64,000 nucleotides of DNA, taken from contig NZ_CP157804.1 of NCBI RefSeq assembly GCF_040112705.1, positions 1,118,501 through 1,182,500 on the forward strand, given 5' to 3'. A program made the translations under genes and the position numbers. Shown here in pieces: positions 51,592 to 59,668 of this stretch; position 1 is the stretch's first letter, and every line of letters begins with the position of its first letter. The notes beneath the pieces were generated by a model. That model was not told the DNA's origin. It ran no database searches and saw only the letters and a program-made list of their open reading frames with translations. Origin of the DNA: Flagellimonas sp. MMG031 (GTDB taxonomy: Bacteria; Bacteroidota; Bacteroidia; Flavobacteriales; Flavobacteriaceae).

Positions 51592-52560
51592 TTAGGCTTG
51601 TTTTTTCTTTTCGTTTTCCCAAATAAGGGCCGCAGCACCGCAGATTGCAGCGGTTTTTCCTTCCATGCTGGAATGTAGGAGCTTCACCTTGCCCTTGTAA
51701 ACATCAAGTAAAAACCCGTTGAAGTACTTCTCCAAAGGGGTCATGATCCATTTGCCGCTGTTGGTGAGTCCACCCATTAAAATAAAGGCTTCCGGTTGGG
51801 TAAAAGCGGTAAAATTGGCCAGTGCTTGTGCCATGATGCGAGCGGTATAATCAAAGGCCTTTAGGGCAATTTCGTCTCCTTCCTCCGCTGCTTGGGTAAT
51901 ATCTTCCCCATGCAAATCATTGTAGGCGATATCCCTAAAACGGCTATCCACCAAATATTTGCTCTGCATGTACATTACTGTTCGCTTAAGGCCCGTGGCG
52001 GAAACATAGGCTTCCAATCCGCCTTTTACGCCAAGCCCCGTCAATCTGCCGTCTCCCATCGTCATGTCCACGTGGCCCAATTCGCCGGCAAAGCCGTCAT
52101 AGCCATCAATCAACTGACCGTTGGCAACGATTCCGGCACCAAAACCGGTACCGAGGGTAATCACGATAAAATCGGTCATGTTTTTGGCACCGCCGAAGAG
52201 CATTTCCCCCAGTGCGGCTGCACTGGCATCGTTCATAATGCGCATGGGCATGGGCATGCGCTTCTTTAATTTTTCAATCAAGGGAACGGTGCCCTTCCAC
52301 AACAAATTACTGGCATTTTCAATGGTGCCATTTTTACTGGATGCATTGGGTGCCCCAATACCGCAACCGATCACATTGGCATCTTGTCCCAATTGGTCCA
52401 ATAGCTCATCGGAGGTAGACTTTATTTTGTTCAGGTACTCTTCCAAATTGGGGAAATCCTTCGTTCTAAAAAAGGTTTGTTCGTGGCAAACACCCTGTTC
52501 ATCAACAAGGCCGATCTTGGTTTTAGTGCCACCAATGTCTATCCCAATGACTAAATCCAT
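51592..52560 (-). CDS. ROK-family sugar kinase, probable glucokinase
   Basis: A 322-residue ROK kinase. IGIDIGGTKTKIGLVDEQG is the phosphate-binding loop, LGTGFGAGIVANGQLIDG and GELGHVD (sugar- and metal-binding Glu/His) are present. The usual CxCGxxGCxE zinc motif after ELGH is replaced by a Cys-free GRLTGLGVKGGLEAY, so the structural zinc appears lost. It likely phosphorylates glucose or a related sugar with ATP. It diverges from the operon containing pckA and pfk. Confidence 0.86.
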   Translation of the reverse strand: MDLVIGIDIGGTKTKIGLVDEQGVCHEQTFFRTKDFPNLEEYLNKIKSTSDELLDQLGQDANVIGCGIGAPNASSKNGTIENASNLLWKGTVPLIEKLKKRMPMPMRIMNDASAAALGEMLFGGAKNMTDFIVITLGTGFGAGIVANGQLIDGYDGFAGELGHVDMTMGDGRLTGLGVKGGLEAYVSATGLKRTVMYMQSKYLVDSRFRDIAYNDLHGEDITQAAEEGDEIALKAFDYTARIMAQALANFTAFTQPEAFILMGGLTNSGKWIMTPLEKYFNGFLLDVYKGKVKLLHSSMEGKTAAICGAAALIWENEKKKQA

Positions 52561-52679
52561 AACTAAAGTGGTGTTGTTTTGCGGTTTCTAAATATAACCA
52601 AAAAGGTGGCAATAAAATAACCCTCCCGATTTTTATGGCGGCCGTTTTTTTGCTAATATCAAGGAAAAGTTGAAAACAC

Positions 52680-52722
52680 TGACTTCTGTCATGTTATAGA
52701 TCGTAGTCCGATTCTACTTTTG
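52680..52722 (+). promoter_or_regulatory. Crp/Fnr-type site and -7 element for the usp-SLC13-pckA-pfk operon
   Basis: TGAC-TTCT-GTCA at 52680-52691 and a perfect TACTTTTG at 52715-52722, TTTG beginning 33.5 bp from the centre. Confidence 0.7.
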
Positions 52723-52754
52723 AAAACAAATACAACCAATTAACAATTTTAGGT

Positions 52755-53546
52755 ATGAGCAGTTTAAAAAAAGTATTGATTCCATTTGATTTTTCAGAGG
52801 CGTCCGTAAACGCCCTGGAATATGTCGTCAGTTTTATAGGTACCCAAAGATCAATCGGCATTTTGGGGCTTTACGTAGGCACTATGCCCTTGAGCGAGGC
52901 TGATAACGAAAAACTTCGCAAAGAATTTTTACAGTTGCTGGATTCATTCAACACCAAATTAAAAGTGGCCCCGGAGTTCACCACGGATACGGGAGAGGTG
53001 ATCAGTACCATTCTTTCGGTACAGGAAAAGAGCAAGGCCGATTTGATCATGATGGGCACCATGGGCGATAAGATTACCGATGAGGCCATCACCAATACTT
53101 CAAAATTGGTCTTGAAGGCCGACTGCCCGGTTCTTGCCATTCCCTACGGCACTGGTATTAAGGAGCCCAAGAACATTGCGTTGGTCATGGGAGGTGAAAA
53201 AATTGAGGATAAAGCCGTGTTGGGAACCTTGTTGGACTTGGCCCGCTCTTTTGATGCCAGGGTCCATGTACTCACCATTTACAAAGAATCCGTATACGAT
53301 GAGGAGGCCATAAAGGAATCCAACGAGAACCTTTTGGAGTACTATTTGGAGCATTTTTATGCGGACCATACTTTTATTAAAAGTGAAGATGTAGAGCAAG
53401 GGATATTGGACTACATCAAAAAGAAAAATATTGACATGTTGACCATATTGCCCCGTAACCATACCGAAAAAAGTACACCTTCGGAGGGCAGGCTCACCAA
53501 ACTATTGACCTTGCACTCCGAGATCCCGGTGTTGGCACTGGACTAA
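52755..53546 (+). CDS. Universal stress protein, tandem UspA domains
   Basis: A 263-residue two-domain Usp (KVLIPFDFSEASVNALEYVV; second domain from about 145). The ATP-binding motif is weakened (MGTMGDKITDEAITNTSK in place of G-x2-G-x9-G-S), so it may not bind ATP. It is the first gene of a four-gene run with the permease, pckA and pfk (gaps of 18, 18 and 12 bp), and its promoter has a Crp/Fnr-type site. Confidence 0.85.
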   Translation: MSSLKKVLIPFDFSEASVNALEYVVSFIGTQRSIGILGLYVGTMPLSEADNEKLRKEFLQLLDSFNTKLKVAPEFTTDTGEVISTILSVQEKSKADLIMMGTMGDKITDEAITNTSKLVLKADCPVLAIPYGTGIKEPKNIALVMGGEKIEDKAVLGTLLDLARSFDARVHVLTIYKESVYDEEAIKESNENLLEYYLEHFYADHTFIKSEDVEQGILDYIKKKNIDMLTILPRNHTEKSTPSEGRLTKLLTLHSEIPVLALD

Positions 53547-53564
53547 CCTTCTGAAATAACTAGC

Positions 53565-55400
53565 ATGCTGCCACTGCTAATCATTCTTGGAATTACCATC
53601 ATATTGTTTATATGGGGGAAATTCCCGCCCGATGTTGTGGCCCTTATGGCCATGCTATCGCTCTTTTTGACCGGTATTTTGGATTTGGGTGAGACCTTGG
53701 CAGGTTTCAGCAACCCCACGGTAATCATGATCGCGGCCCTTTTTATTATTGGCGAAGGACTTTCCAGAACAGGATGGACCGCCATGGCCGGACAATTTTT
53801 TGTGAAATGGGCCCGTAGGAACGTTTCCCGTCTTTTGGTAATTGTCACCTTAGGGTCCAGTCTTTTGTCAGGATTTGTGAGCAATACGGGAACCGTGGCA
53901 GCTTTGCTGCCAGTAACCGTCACCGCGGCTTGGAATGCAGGTACCCTACCTTCCAAGTTATTGATTCCGGTGGCTTTTGGCTCCAATACAGGTGGATTGT
54001 TGACCCTAACAGGGACGCCCCCCAATATTATTGTGAGCAACGCCTTGGCCCAAAATGGTCTTACAGGGTTTTCGTTCTTTGAATTTGGTTTGATAGGAGT
54101 GCCATTGCTCCTCATCTCCATCCTTTACTTTCGATATGTAGGACATAGGCTGCTTCCCGAACATAGGACCAATAACAAACCTATGGCCATTGATCAGGAA
54201 ATGCACAAGTGGATTGAGAACTACAGTATTGGGGATAACCTATATCGCCTACGTATTCGCTCCATGTCCCAATTGATCAATACCAAGATCGGGGATTGGA
54301 ATTTTGAATCGGAACACAAAGTGTCCGTGATGCGGCTTAAACGAAGACATCCCAACAAACTCCAAAGAATTCCACAATTTGTGGAAATGCCGGGCTTGGA
54401 TACCGAAATGCGCTATCATGATATCATAACCGTAAAGGGAGAGCCTGAAGATGTGGATAAGTTGGTGCTCAAGTTTCATTTGGGGGTGATTCCATTGAAA
54501 CCCGAAAAAGATATGCTCAAAAAGGAGCTGATCAATCAGGAGGTGGGCATGGCAGAAATGATCATTACCCCAAAATCGGTTTTCGTTGGTAAAACGGTGC
54601 CCTTGGGACACTACCTCAAACAGGCGGGAGTCCAACTCTTGGCGGTTTCGAGAGATAACGTTCCCTTGATGGGGAAAATCAAGATCAAGGCTGGGGATGC
54701 CTTCGTGATCCGCGGACAGTGGGAAAACATTATTGCCTTGAAATCCGTATACGAGAACCTGGTGATATCTGGAAGTCCGGAGGCGCTGTCCAAAAACGTG
54801 GATCAGTTGACCACAAGGAGTTACATCGCGCTAGGTACCTTGATATTGATGATTCTTCTATTGGTTCTCAATATATTGCCAGGTGCCATGGCGGCCCTTA
54901 TCTGTGCAGGGATTATGATGTTGACAGGATGTGTGCCCATCTCCAAGGCATATCAAGGGATAAGTTGGACCAGCGTGGTGATGATAGCCGCAATGATTCC
55001 CATGGGACTGGCATTGCAAAAAACAGGAGTGGCACAATTGGCCGCAGAAAGTTTGGTGAGCAGTTTGGGAAGCATCCACCCAGTCGCTTTGTTGGCTGGC
55101 ATCTTCCTGTTGACGGCAGCTTTCAGTCAAACCATCAACAACTCGGCAACTGCGGTTTTGATGGCACCAATCGCCATCATTGCATCGACCACATTGGGAG
55201 TTTCGCCAAAACCTTTCATGATTGCAGTCGCCGTGAGTGCATCTACGGCATTCTTGACCCCGGTAGGCACTACCACAAACGCTATGGTGATGGTGGCGGG
55301 AGGATATAAATTTATGGATTATGTAAAAGTGGGCGGCCCCTTGCTCCTGCTTTTCTTTATAGCAACATTAGTATTGGTTCCATGGATATGGAGCTTCTAA
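53565..55400 (+). CDS. SLC13/DASS-type permease with two RCK_C (TrkA-C) domains
   Basis: A 611-residue transporter. Membrane domains flank a soluble centre (about 205-380) made of two TrkA-C-like domains (NYSIGDNLYRLRIRSMSQL; EMIITPKSVFVGKTVPLG). TLTGTPPNIIVSNAL and its pseudo-repeat TPVGTTTNAMVMVAGGYKF are the SNT-type substrate motifs of the DASS fold. Family members with this central insert transport sulfate or dicarboxylates, coupled to Na+ or H+. Location before pckA would suit a C4-dicarboxylate, but this is inference. Confidence 0.86.
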   Translation: MLPLLIILGITIILFIWGKFPPDVVALMAMLSLFLTGILDLGETLAGFSNPTVIMIAALFIIGEGLSRTGWTAMAGQFFVKWARRNVSRLLVIVTLGSSLLSGFVSNTGTVAALLPVTVTAAWNAGTLPSKLLIPVAFGSNTGGLLTLTGTPPNIIVSNALAQNGLTGFSFFEFGLIGVPLLLISILYFRYVGHRLLPEHRTNNKPMAIDQEMHKWIENYSIGDNLYRLRIRSMSQLINTKIGDWNFESEHKVSVMRLKRRHPNKLQRIPQFVEMPGLDTEMRYHDIITVKGEPEDVDKLVLKFHLGVIPLKPEKDMLKKELINQEVGMAEMIITPKSVFVGKTVPLGHYLKQAGVQLLAVSRDNVPLMGKIKIKAGDAFVIRGQWENIIALKSVYENLVISGSPEALSKNVDQLTTRSYIALGTLILMILLLVLNILPGAMAALICAGIMMLTGCVPISKAYQGISWTSVVMIAAMIPMGLALQKTGVAQLAAESLVSSLGSIHPVALLAGIFLLTAAFSQTINNSATAVLMAPIAIIASTTLGVSPKPFMIAVAVSASTAFLTPVGTTTNAMVMVAGGYKFMDYVKVGGPLLLLFFIATLVLVPWIWSF

Positions 55401-55418
55401 CCATTAAAATCGAAAGAT

Positions 55419-57035
55419 ATGAGCACAAACAAAGATCTTGGAAAGTACGGATTAAAAAATGTCCAGGCGCAATGGAATTTGGACGCTGAAACATTACAAA
55501 AACTTACTCTGGAAAAAGGCATGGGTGTCGAGACCGAAAATGGTACCCTATGCATCAATACCGGTAAATTTACCGGACGTTCTCCAAAAGACCGTTTTTT
55601 GGTGAAGGACGATTACACCAAGGACAAGGTTTGGTGGGGCAGAATCAATAAGGCCGTGTCGCCAGAAAACTTTGACAAATTATATGATGAGGTAGTCAAC
55701 TACCTCAGTGGAAAGGAAGTTTTTGTTAGGGATGCTGCAGTATGTGCCGATCCCAAATATAAGATGAACGTGAGGACCATTACGGAGTATCCATGGTCCA
55801 ACTATTTCATCAAAAACATGTTTTTGCGATTGGACGACAGCGAACTGGAAAATTTTGAAGAGGAGTGGCTGGTGTTGTGTGCTCCCGGATATGAAGCTAC
55901 CAATCCATCCCAATACGGAATCTTGAGCGGAAACTTCTCCATCCTCAACTTTACCAAAAAGATTGCATTGGTCGCGGGTTCTGCCTATACCGGAGAGATG
56001 AAAAAGGGTATTTTCTCTGCCCTTAACCTTATTCTTCCTACCGAAAAGGACGTTTTGCCAATGCATTGCTCGGCCAACGTTGGTGAAGCGGGAGATACCG
56101 CAATTTTCTTTGGGCTTTCCGGTACCGGAAAAACAACTTTGTCCGCCGATCCAGATAGAAAATTGATCGGGGACGATGAGCATGGGTGGACCAAGGAGGA
56201 CACCATATTCAATTTTGAAGGGGGCTGCTATGCGAAGGTGATTGACCTGACGGAAGAAAAGGAACCCGATATTTACAGGGCCATACGTCCAGGTGCCCTA
56301 TTGGAAAACGTAGTTTTTAAGGAAGGGACCAAAGAGGTGGATTATTTTGATAGTACCATTACCCAAAACACGAGGGTAAGCTATCCCATCTATCATATCG
56401 ACAACATCCAAGAGCCTTCGTACGCATCGAATCCCAAAAATATCTTTTTCTTAACTTGTGATGCCTTTGGTGTTTTGCCCCCAGTCGCTAAATTGACCCC
56501 TGGGCAAGCAGCCTACCACTTTATTTCGGGCTATACGGCCAAGGTAGCTGGTACAGAGGCAGGGATTACGGAGCCGGTACCTTCGTTCTCGGCCTGTTTT
56601 GGGGAGCCTTTTATGCCATTGCATCCAGCGGTATACGCCGAAATGTTGAGCGAAAAAATGAAAGCTTCCGGTGCAAACGTTTGGTTGATCAATACCGGGT
56701 GGAGCGGCGGACCCTACGGAGTGGGATCCAGGATCAAATTGAAATATACGCGGGCAATGATTTCCGCGATCTTGGAAGGTAAATTGGAAGATGTGGATTA
56801 TGATACCCATCCCATTTTTGGGCTGCATATGCCAAAGTATTGCCCTGGGGTTCCAACGGAAATATTAGACCCCATGAATACCTGGCTTCAAAAAGGAGCC
56901 TATGTGAGCAAGGCAATCCAGTTGGCGCATTCGTTCCATATTAACTTTGATAAGTTTGCAAGTCAAGCTTCCGAAGAAATTATGAACGGGGGACCACTGA
57001 TCGATTCGCACCATAGTTTGACAGAACATCTTTAA
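55419..57035 (+). CDS. pckA: Phosphoenolpyruvate carboxykinase (ATP)
   Basis: A 538-residue enzyme interconverting oxaloacetate + ATP and phosphoenolpyruvate + CO2 + ADP. The N-terminal FTGRSPKDRFLVKD binds the substrate, GLSGTGKTT (232-240) is the kinase-1a P-loop and LIGDDEHGW the metal motif. ATP specificity follows from the family (not the GTP type). It controls gluconeogenesis, or C4 formation in fermentative metabolism. It is cotranscribed with pfk. Confidence 0.97.
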   Translation: MSTNKDLGKYGLKNVQAQWNLDAETLQKLTLEKGMGVETENGTLCINTGKFTGRSPKDRFLVKDDYTKDKVWWGRINKAVSPENFDKLYDEVVNYLSGKEVFVRDAAVCADPKYKMNVRTITEYPWSNYFIKNMFLRLDDSELENFEEEWLVLCAPGYEATNPSQYGILSGNFSILNFTKKIALVAGSAYTGEMKKGIFSALNLILPTEKDVLPMHCSANVGEAGDTAIFFGLSGTGKTTLSADPDRKLIGDDEHGWTKEDTIFNFEGGCYAKVIDLTEEKEPDIYRAIRPGALLENVVFKEGTKEVDYFDSTITQNTRVSYPIYHIDNIQEPSYASNPKNIFFLTCDAFGVLPPVAKLTPGQAAYHFISGYTAKVAGTEAGITEPVPSFSACFGEPFMPLHPAVYAEMLSEKMKASGANVWLINTGWSGGPYGVGSRIKLKYTRAMISAILEGKLEDVDYDTHPIFGLHMPKYCPGVPTEILDPMNTWLQKGAYVSKAIQLAHSFHINFDKFASQASEEIMNGGPLIDSHHSLTEHL

Positions 57036-57047
57036 GATAAATTACAA

Positions 57048-58370
57048 GTGACCGATACAAATAGATTCCACATAGAAAGCCTAGGGGCGTCCAAGTACAG
57101 TTCGCCCCTACAATTGAGCACCGTTAAGGGAGACAACATCTTTAATTTCGTGAGCGATGCGGATCGGTTGATATTCGATCCGTCGATTTCCTATTTCAAT
57201 CAATGCCTTGCGAATAAGGAGGAACCAGTCTGTCTGGAAAAAGCCGGTCCACGACAGCACCTCTTTTTTGATGCCCAAAACACGACGGCTGCCATAGTCA
57301 CCTGCGGTGGCTTGTGCCCGGGCATCAACAATGTGATCCGTGGCTTGGTGATGGCACTACATTATTTCTATGGGGTCAAGAAAATTATCGGTATTCCATA
57401 TGGTTACGAAGGGTTGAATCCAGATAAAGGCCATGAGCTAGTGGAGCTGACACCGGATAAGGTAAAGGATATCCATCAGTTTGGAGGTACTTTTTTAGGA
57501 TCTTCCAGAGGGGGGCAGGATGTTTCGGTAATGGTGGATACCTTAGAAAACAATCAAGTGGACATGCTATTTGCAATTGGTGGCGATGGAACCTTAAAAG
57601 GGGTGAACGCCATTGGAGAGGAAATTGCGAAACGTAACGGGAAAATAAGTGTGGTCGGTATTCCAAAGACCATCGATAACGATATCGACCTCATTGATGA
57701 GTCTTTCGGATTTGAGACGGCTTTTGATGTGGCCAGTCCCATTTTGCGGGATGCCCACAATGAGGCTACAGGTGCCTTCAATGGAATTTCCATCATTAAA
57801 TTAATGGGAAGGGATAGTGGATTTATAGCTGCTTCGGCAGCACTGGCCATGCCCGTGGTCAATTTTGTACTGATTCCCGAGATGGATTTTGTCTTGGAAG
57901 GGGAACATGGTTTTTTGAACATCCTCGAAGAACGGTTGAAGTATAAAAAGCATGCCGTAATTGTGGTGGCCGAAGGGGCCGGGCAACAATTGTTCACTAA
58001 AAAGGAAGAAGTAAAGGATGCTTCGGGGAATATCCAGCACCAGGACATTGGGGTTTTCCTAAAGGAAAAAATCGCGGCCTATTTTAAGGAGAAATGTCCG
58101 GTGACGATTAAGTACATCGATCCTAGCTATATTGTGAGATGTGCTCCGGCGAACTCCAGTGATAGTGTTTACTGCAGCCGATTGGCATATCACGCCGTGC
58201 ACGGAGCCATGGCAGGCAAAACCAAGTTCGTGGCCAGCAAGATCAATAACCGATACGTGTACATTCCCATTACGGAAGTAACCAAAAAGCGTAAAAAAAT
58301 CGACTTGGAAGGAGAGTTTTGGTTCTCTGTGCTGCAAAGTACGGGACAGCCATTTTCGTTGGGGCAATAA
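57048..58370 (+). CDS. ATP-dependent 6-phosphofructokinase, long form
   Basis: A 440-residue PFK of the plant-like clade, with about 75 extra N-terminal residues over the classical 320-residue enzyme. TCGGLCPGINNVIRG binds phosphate, GGDGT (178-182) with Gly at the position that is Asp in PPi enzymes points to ATP, and GIPKTIDNDI carries the catalytic Asp and the Lys usual in this clade. MGRDSGFIA is also present. The start is GTG 57048. It opposes pckA in carbon flow, yet shares its operon. Confidence 0.9.
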   Translation: MTDTNRFHIESLGASKYSSPLQLSTVKGDNIFNFVSDADRLIFDPSISYFNQCLANKEEPVCLEKAGPRQHLFFDAQNTTAAIVTCGGLCPGINNVIRGLVMALHYFYGVKKIIGIPYGYEGLNPDKGHELVELTPDKVKDIHQFGGTFLGSSRGGQDVSVMVDTLENNQVDMLFAIGGDGTLKGVNAIGEEIAKRNGKISVVGIPKTIDNDIDLIDESFGFETAFDVASPILRDAHNEATGAFNGISIIKLMGRDSGFIAASAALAMPVVNFVLIPEMDFVLEGEHGFLNILEERLKYKKHAVIVVAEGAGQQLFTKKEEVKDASGNIQHQDIGVFLKEKIAAYFKEKCPVTIKYIDPSYIVRCAPANSSDSVYCSRLAYHAVHGAMAGKTKFVASKINNRYVYIPITEVTKKRKKIDLEGEFWFSVLQSTGQPFSLGQ

Positions 58371-58382
58371 TCGAATTGAAAA

Positions 58383-58425
58383 TGACAATTGTCATTAAAT
58401 TTAAAATGAAAGGGTCATAGATTTG
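58383..58425 (+). promoter_or_regulatory. Crp/Fnr-type site and -7 element for the hibernation factor
   Basis: TGAC-AATT-GTCA at 58383-58394 (also a perfect 12-bp palindrome) and a perfect TAGATTTG at 58418-58425. TTTG begins 33.5 bp from the centre. Confidence 0.72.
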
Positions 58426-58446
58426 ACCATAATCAAAACAATAATC

Positions 58447-58746
58447 ATGGAAGTACATGTTCAATATCAAAAGATGATGACCAGCGATTCGCTAACCCAA
58501 ATATTAATGAAAAAGTTAGAGGGGCTGGAGCAAAAATATAGTTGGTTGATCAAGGCCAATGTGTTGTTCAAAACGGAGAATGATAAAACAGGAGAGGGCA
58601 AAATCTGTGAAATAGAGTTGAGTGCCCCTGGTCCACGAATTTTTGCAAAGTCCAATACCGACGATTTTGAGAAGTCCATGTCCAAAACCATAGACGACCT
58701 TAAAAGGCAATTGGAGAAAAGACAGGCTACTTTTAGTACGCACTGA
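58447..58746 (+). CDS. Ribosome hibernation-promoting factor family (short HPF/RaiA)
   Basis: A 99-residue protein. MEVHVQYQKMMTSDSLTQIL, LEQKYSWLIKANVLFKTEND and a C-terminal DLKRQLEKRQ fit the short HPF/RaiA fold (beta-alpha-beta-beta-beta-alpha). Such factors bind the 30S subunit and stall ribosomes under starvation. ATG 58447 is chosen over the longer frame at 58423, which would start inside the predicted -7 element. Assignment rests on length, charge and pattern; conserved residues are few. Confidence 0.72.
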   Translation: MEVHVQYQKMMTSDSLTQILMKKLEGLEQKYSWLIKANVLFKTENDKTGEGKICEIELSAPGPRIFAKSNTDDFEKSMSKTIDDLKRQLEKRQATFSTH

Positions 58747-58790
58747 CAATAATTAGGTCCTTGCTGCGAACGAACCTTTAAACCTAAACA

Positions 58791-59417
58791 ATGAAAGCGA
58801 CATTAATCGGCATAAGTCTTCTGCTCCTCATGGGATGCTCTTCCACCAGATTGGTGGGTACATGGAAGAATCCAGATACAGTGATCTTTGATGCCTATCA
58901 GGTGTTGGTGGTCGGAATGACACAGGAAGATGCCACTCGGGTGGAATTTGAGACCAAATTTGCCGAAGCGCTCAAAAGTCAAGGTGTGGATGCCGTTCGC
59001 AGCATCGATCTTTTTGATGTGGAATTTACATCTGCCGAACGATCTGAGCAGGAATTGGCCGAGGTAGAGGAACAGCTGCTGGATAAAGGGTTCGATGCCA
59101 TCCTTTTTACCAAACTTGTGGGTACCGAAAACAGAAGGACATTTAAAGAACACCTTAACGATGTGGACAAGTTGTTCATGCGGTTCAGCACGGATTATCT
59201 AGAGCATCAAAATATATATTACGACCCTGAGTACTACGATACCTTTAATATCTATCACGCAGAAACCTCACTCTATTGTATCTGTATCGGAAAAGAGATT
59301 GAACTGATCTGGAGAGGAGAGGTACATGTCACCGAACCCCACAACATCAATAAGGCCATTGATTCTTACATCAAATTGGTGACCAAATCAATGGGAGAGG
59401 TGGATGTGATTTTTTAG
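58791..59417 (+). CDS. Lipoprotein of unknown function
   Basis: A 208-residue lipoprotein: MKATLIGISLLLLMGCSSTR gives the lipobox LMGC with Cys16. The mature part opens LVGTWKNPDTVIFDAYQVLV and has an alpha/beta pattern reminiscent of DUF4136-like or Rossmann-type lipoproteins, but I do not recognise the family. It may be in the same transcript as the hibernation factor (44-bp gap). Its stop overlaps that of a small convergent gene. Confidence 0.75.
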   Translation: MKATLIGISLLLLMGCSSTRLVGTWKNPDTVIFDAYQVLVVGMTQEDATRVEFETKFAEALKSQGVDAVRSIDLFDVEFTSAERSEQELAEVEEQLLDKGFDAILFTKLVGTENRRTFKEHLNDVDKLFMRFSTDYLEHQNIYYDPEYYDTFNIYHAETSLYCICIGKEIELIWRGEVHVTEPHNINKAIDSYIKLVTKSMGEVDVIF

Positions 59418-59563
59418 GACGACATGCCAAGGGCCTCTAGAACCCCTAAAAAGTCCAAAATAATCAAAACCGGAATTGCGATCAGAATCACAATCAATAT
59501 GAAGACCATGATCCGCAAAAAACCGACCATAAGTTTGTTTCCAAAGCTAATTTCATCTGGCAT
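59414..59563 (-). CDS. 49-residue membrane protein
   Basis: ATG 59563 opens a 49-codon frame: MPDEISFGNKLMVGFLRIMV, then FILIVILIAIPVLIILDFLG, ending LEALGMSS and TAA. One long hydrophobic helix (about 12-40) with a positively charged segment before it. It shares a four-base stop overlap with the lipoprotein, as three other convergent genes here do. It is 104 bp from the sugar porter gene upstream. No family recognised; the clean topology argues it is real. Confidence 0.5.
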   Translation of the reverse strand: MPDEISFGNKLMVGFLRIMVFILIVILIAIPVLIILDFLGVLEALGMSS

Positions 59564-59668
59564 AATAGTGTAATTTCTTTCAATTTAAGGAATTATTTGC
59601 GCATTCCCTCTATGCCTCACTGTACTATTCGACTAACGGGTGTATTTATGGCATGTGCTGTAAACCAA

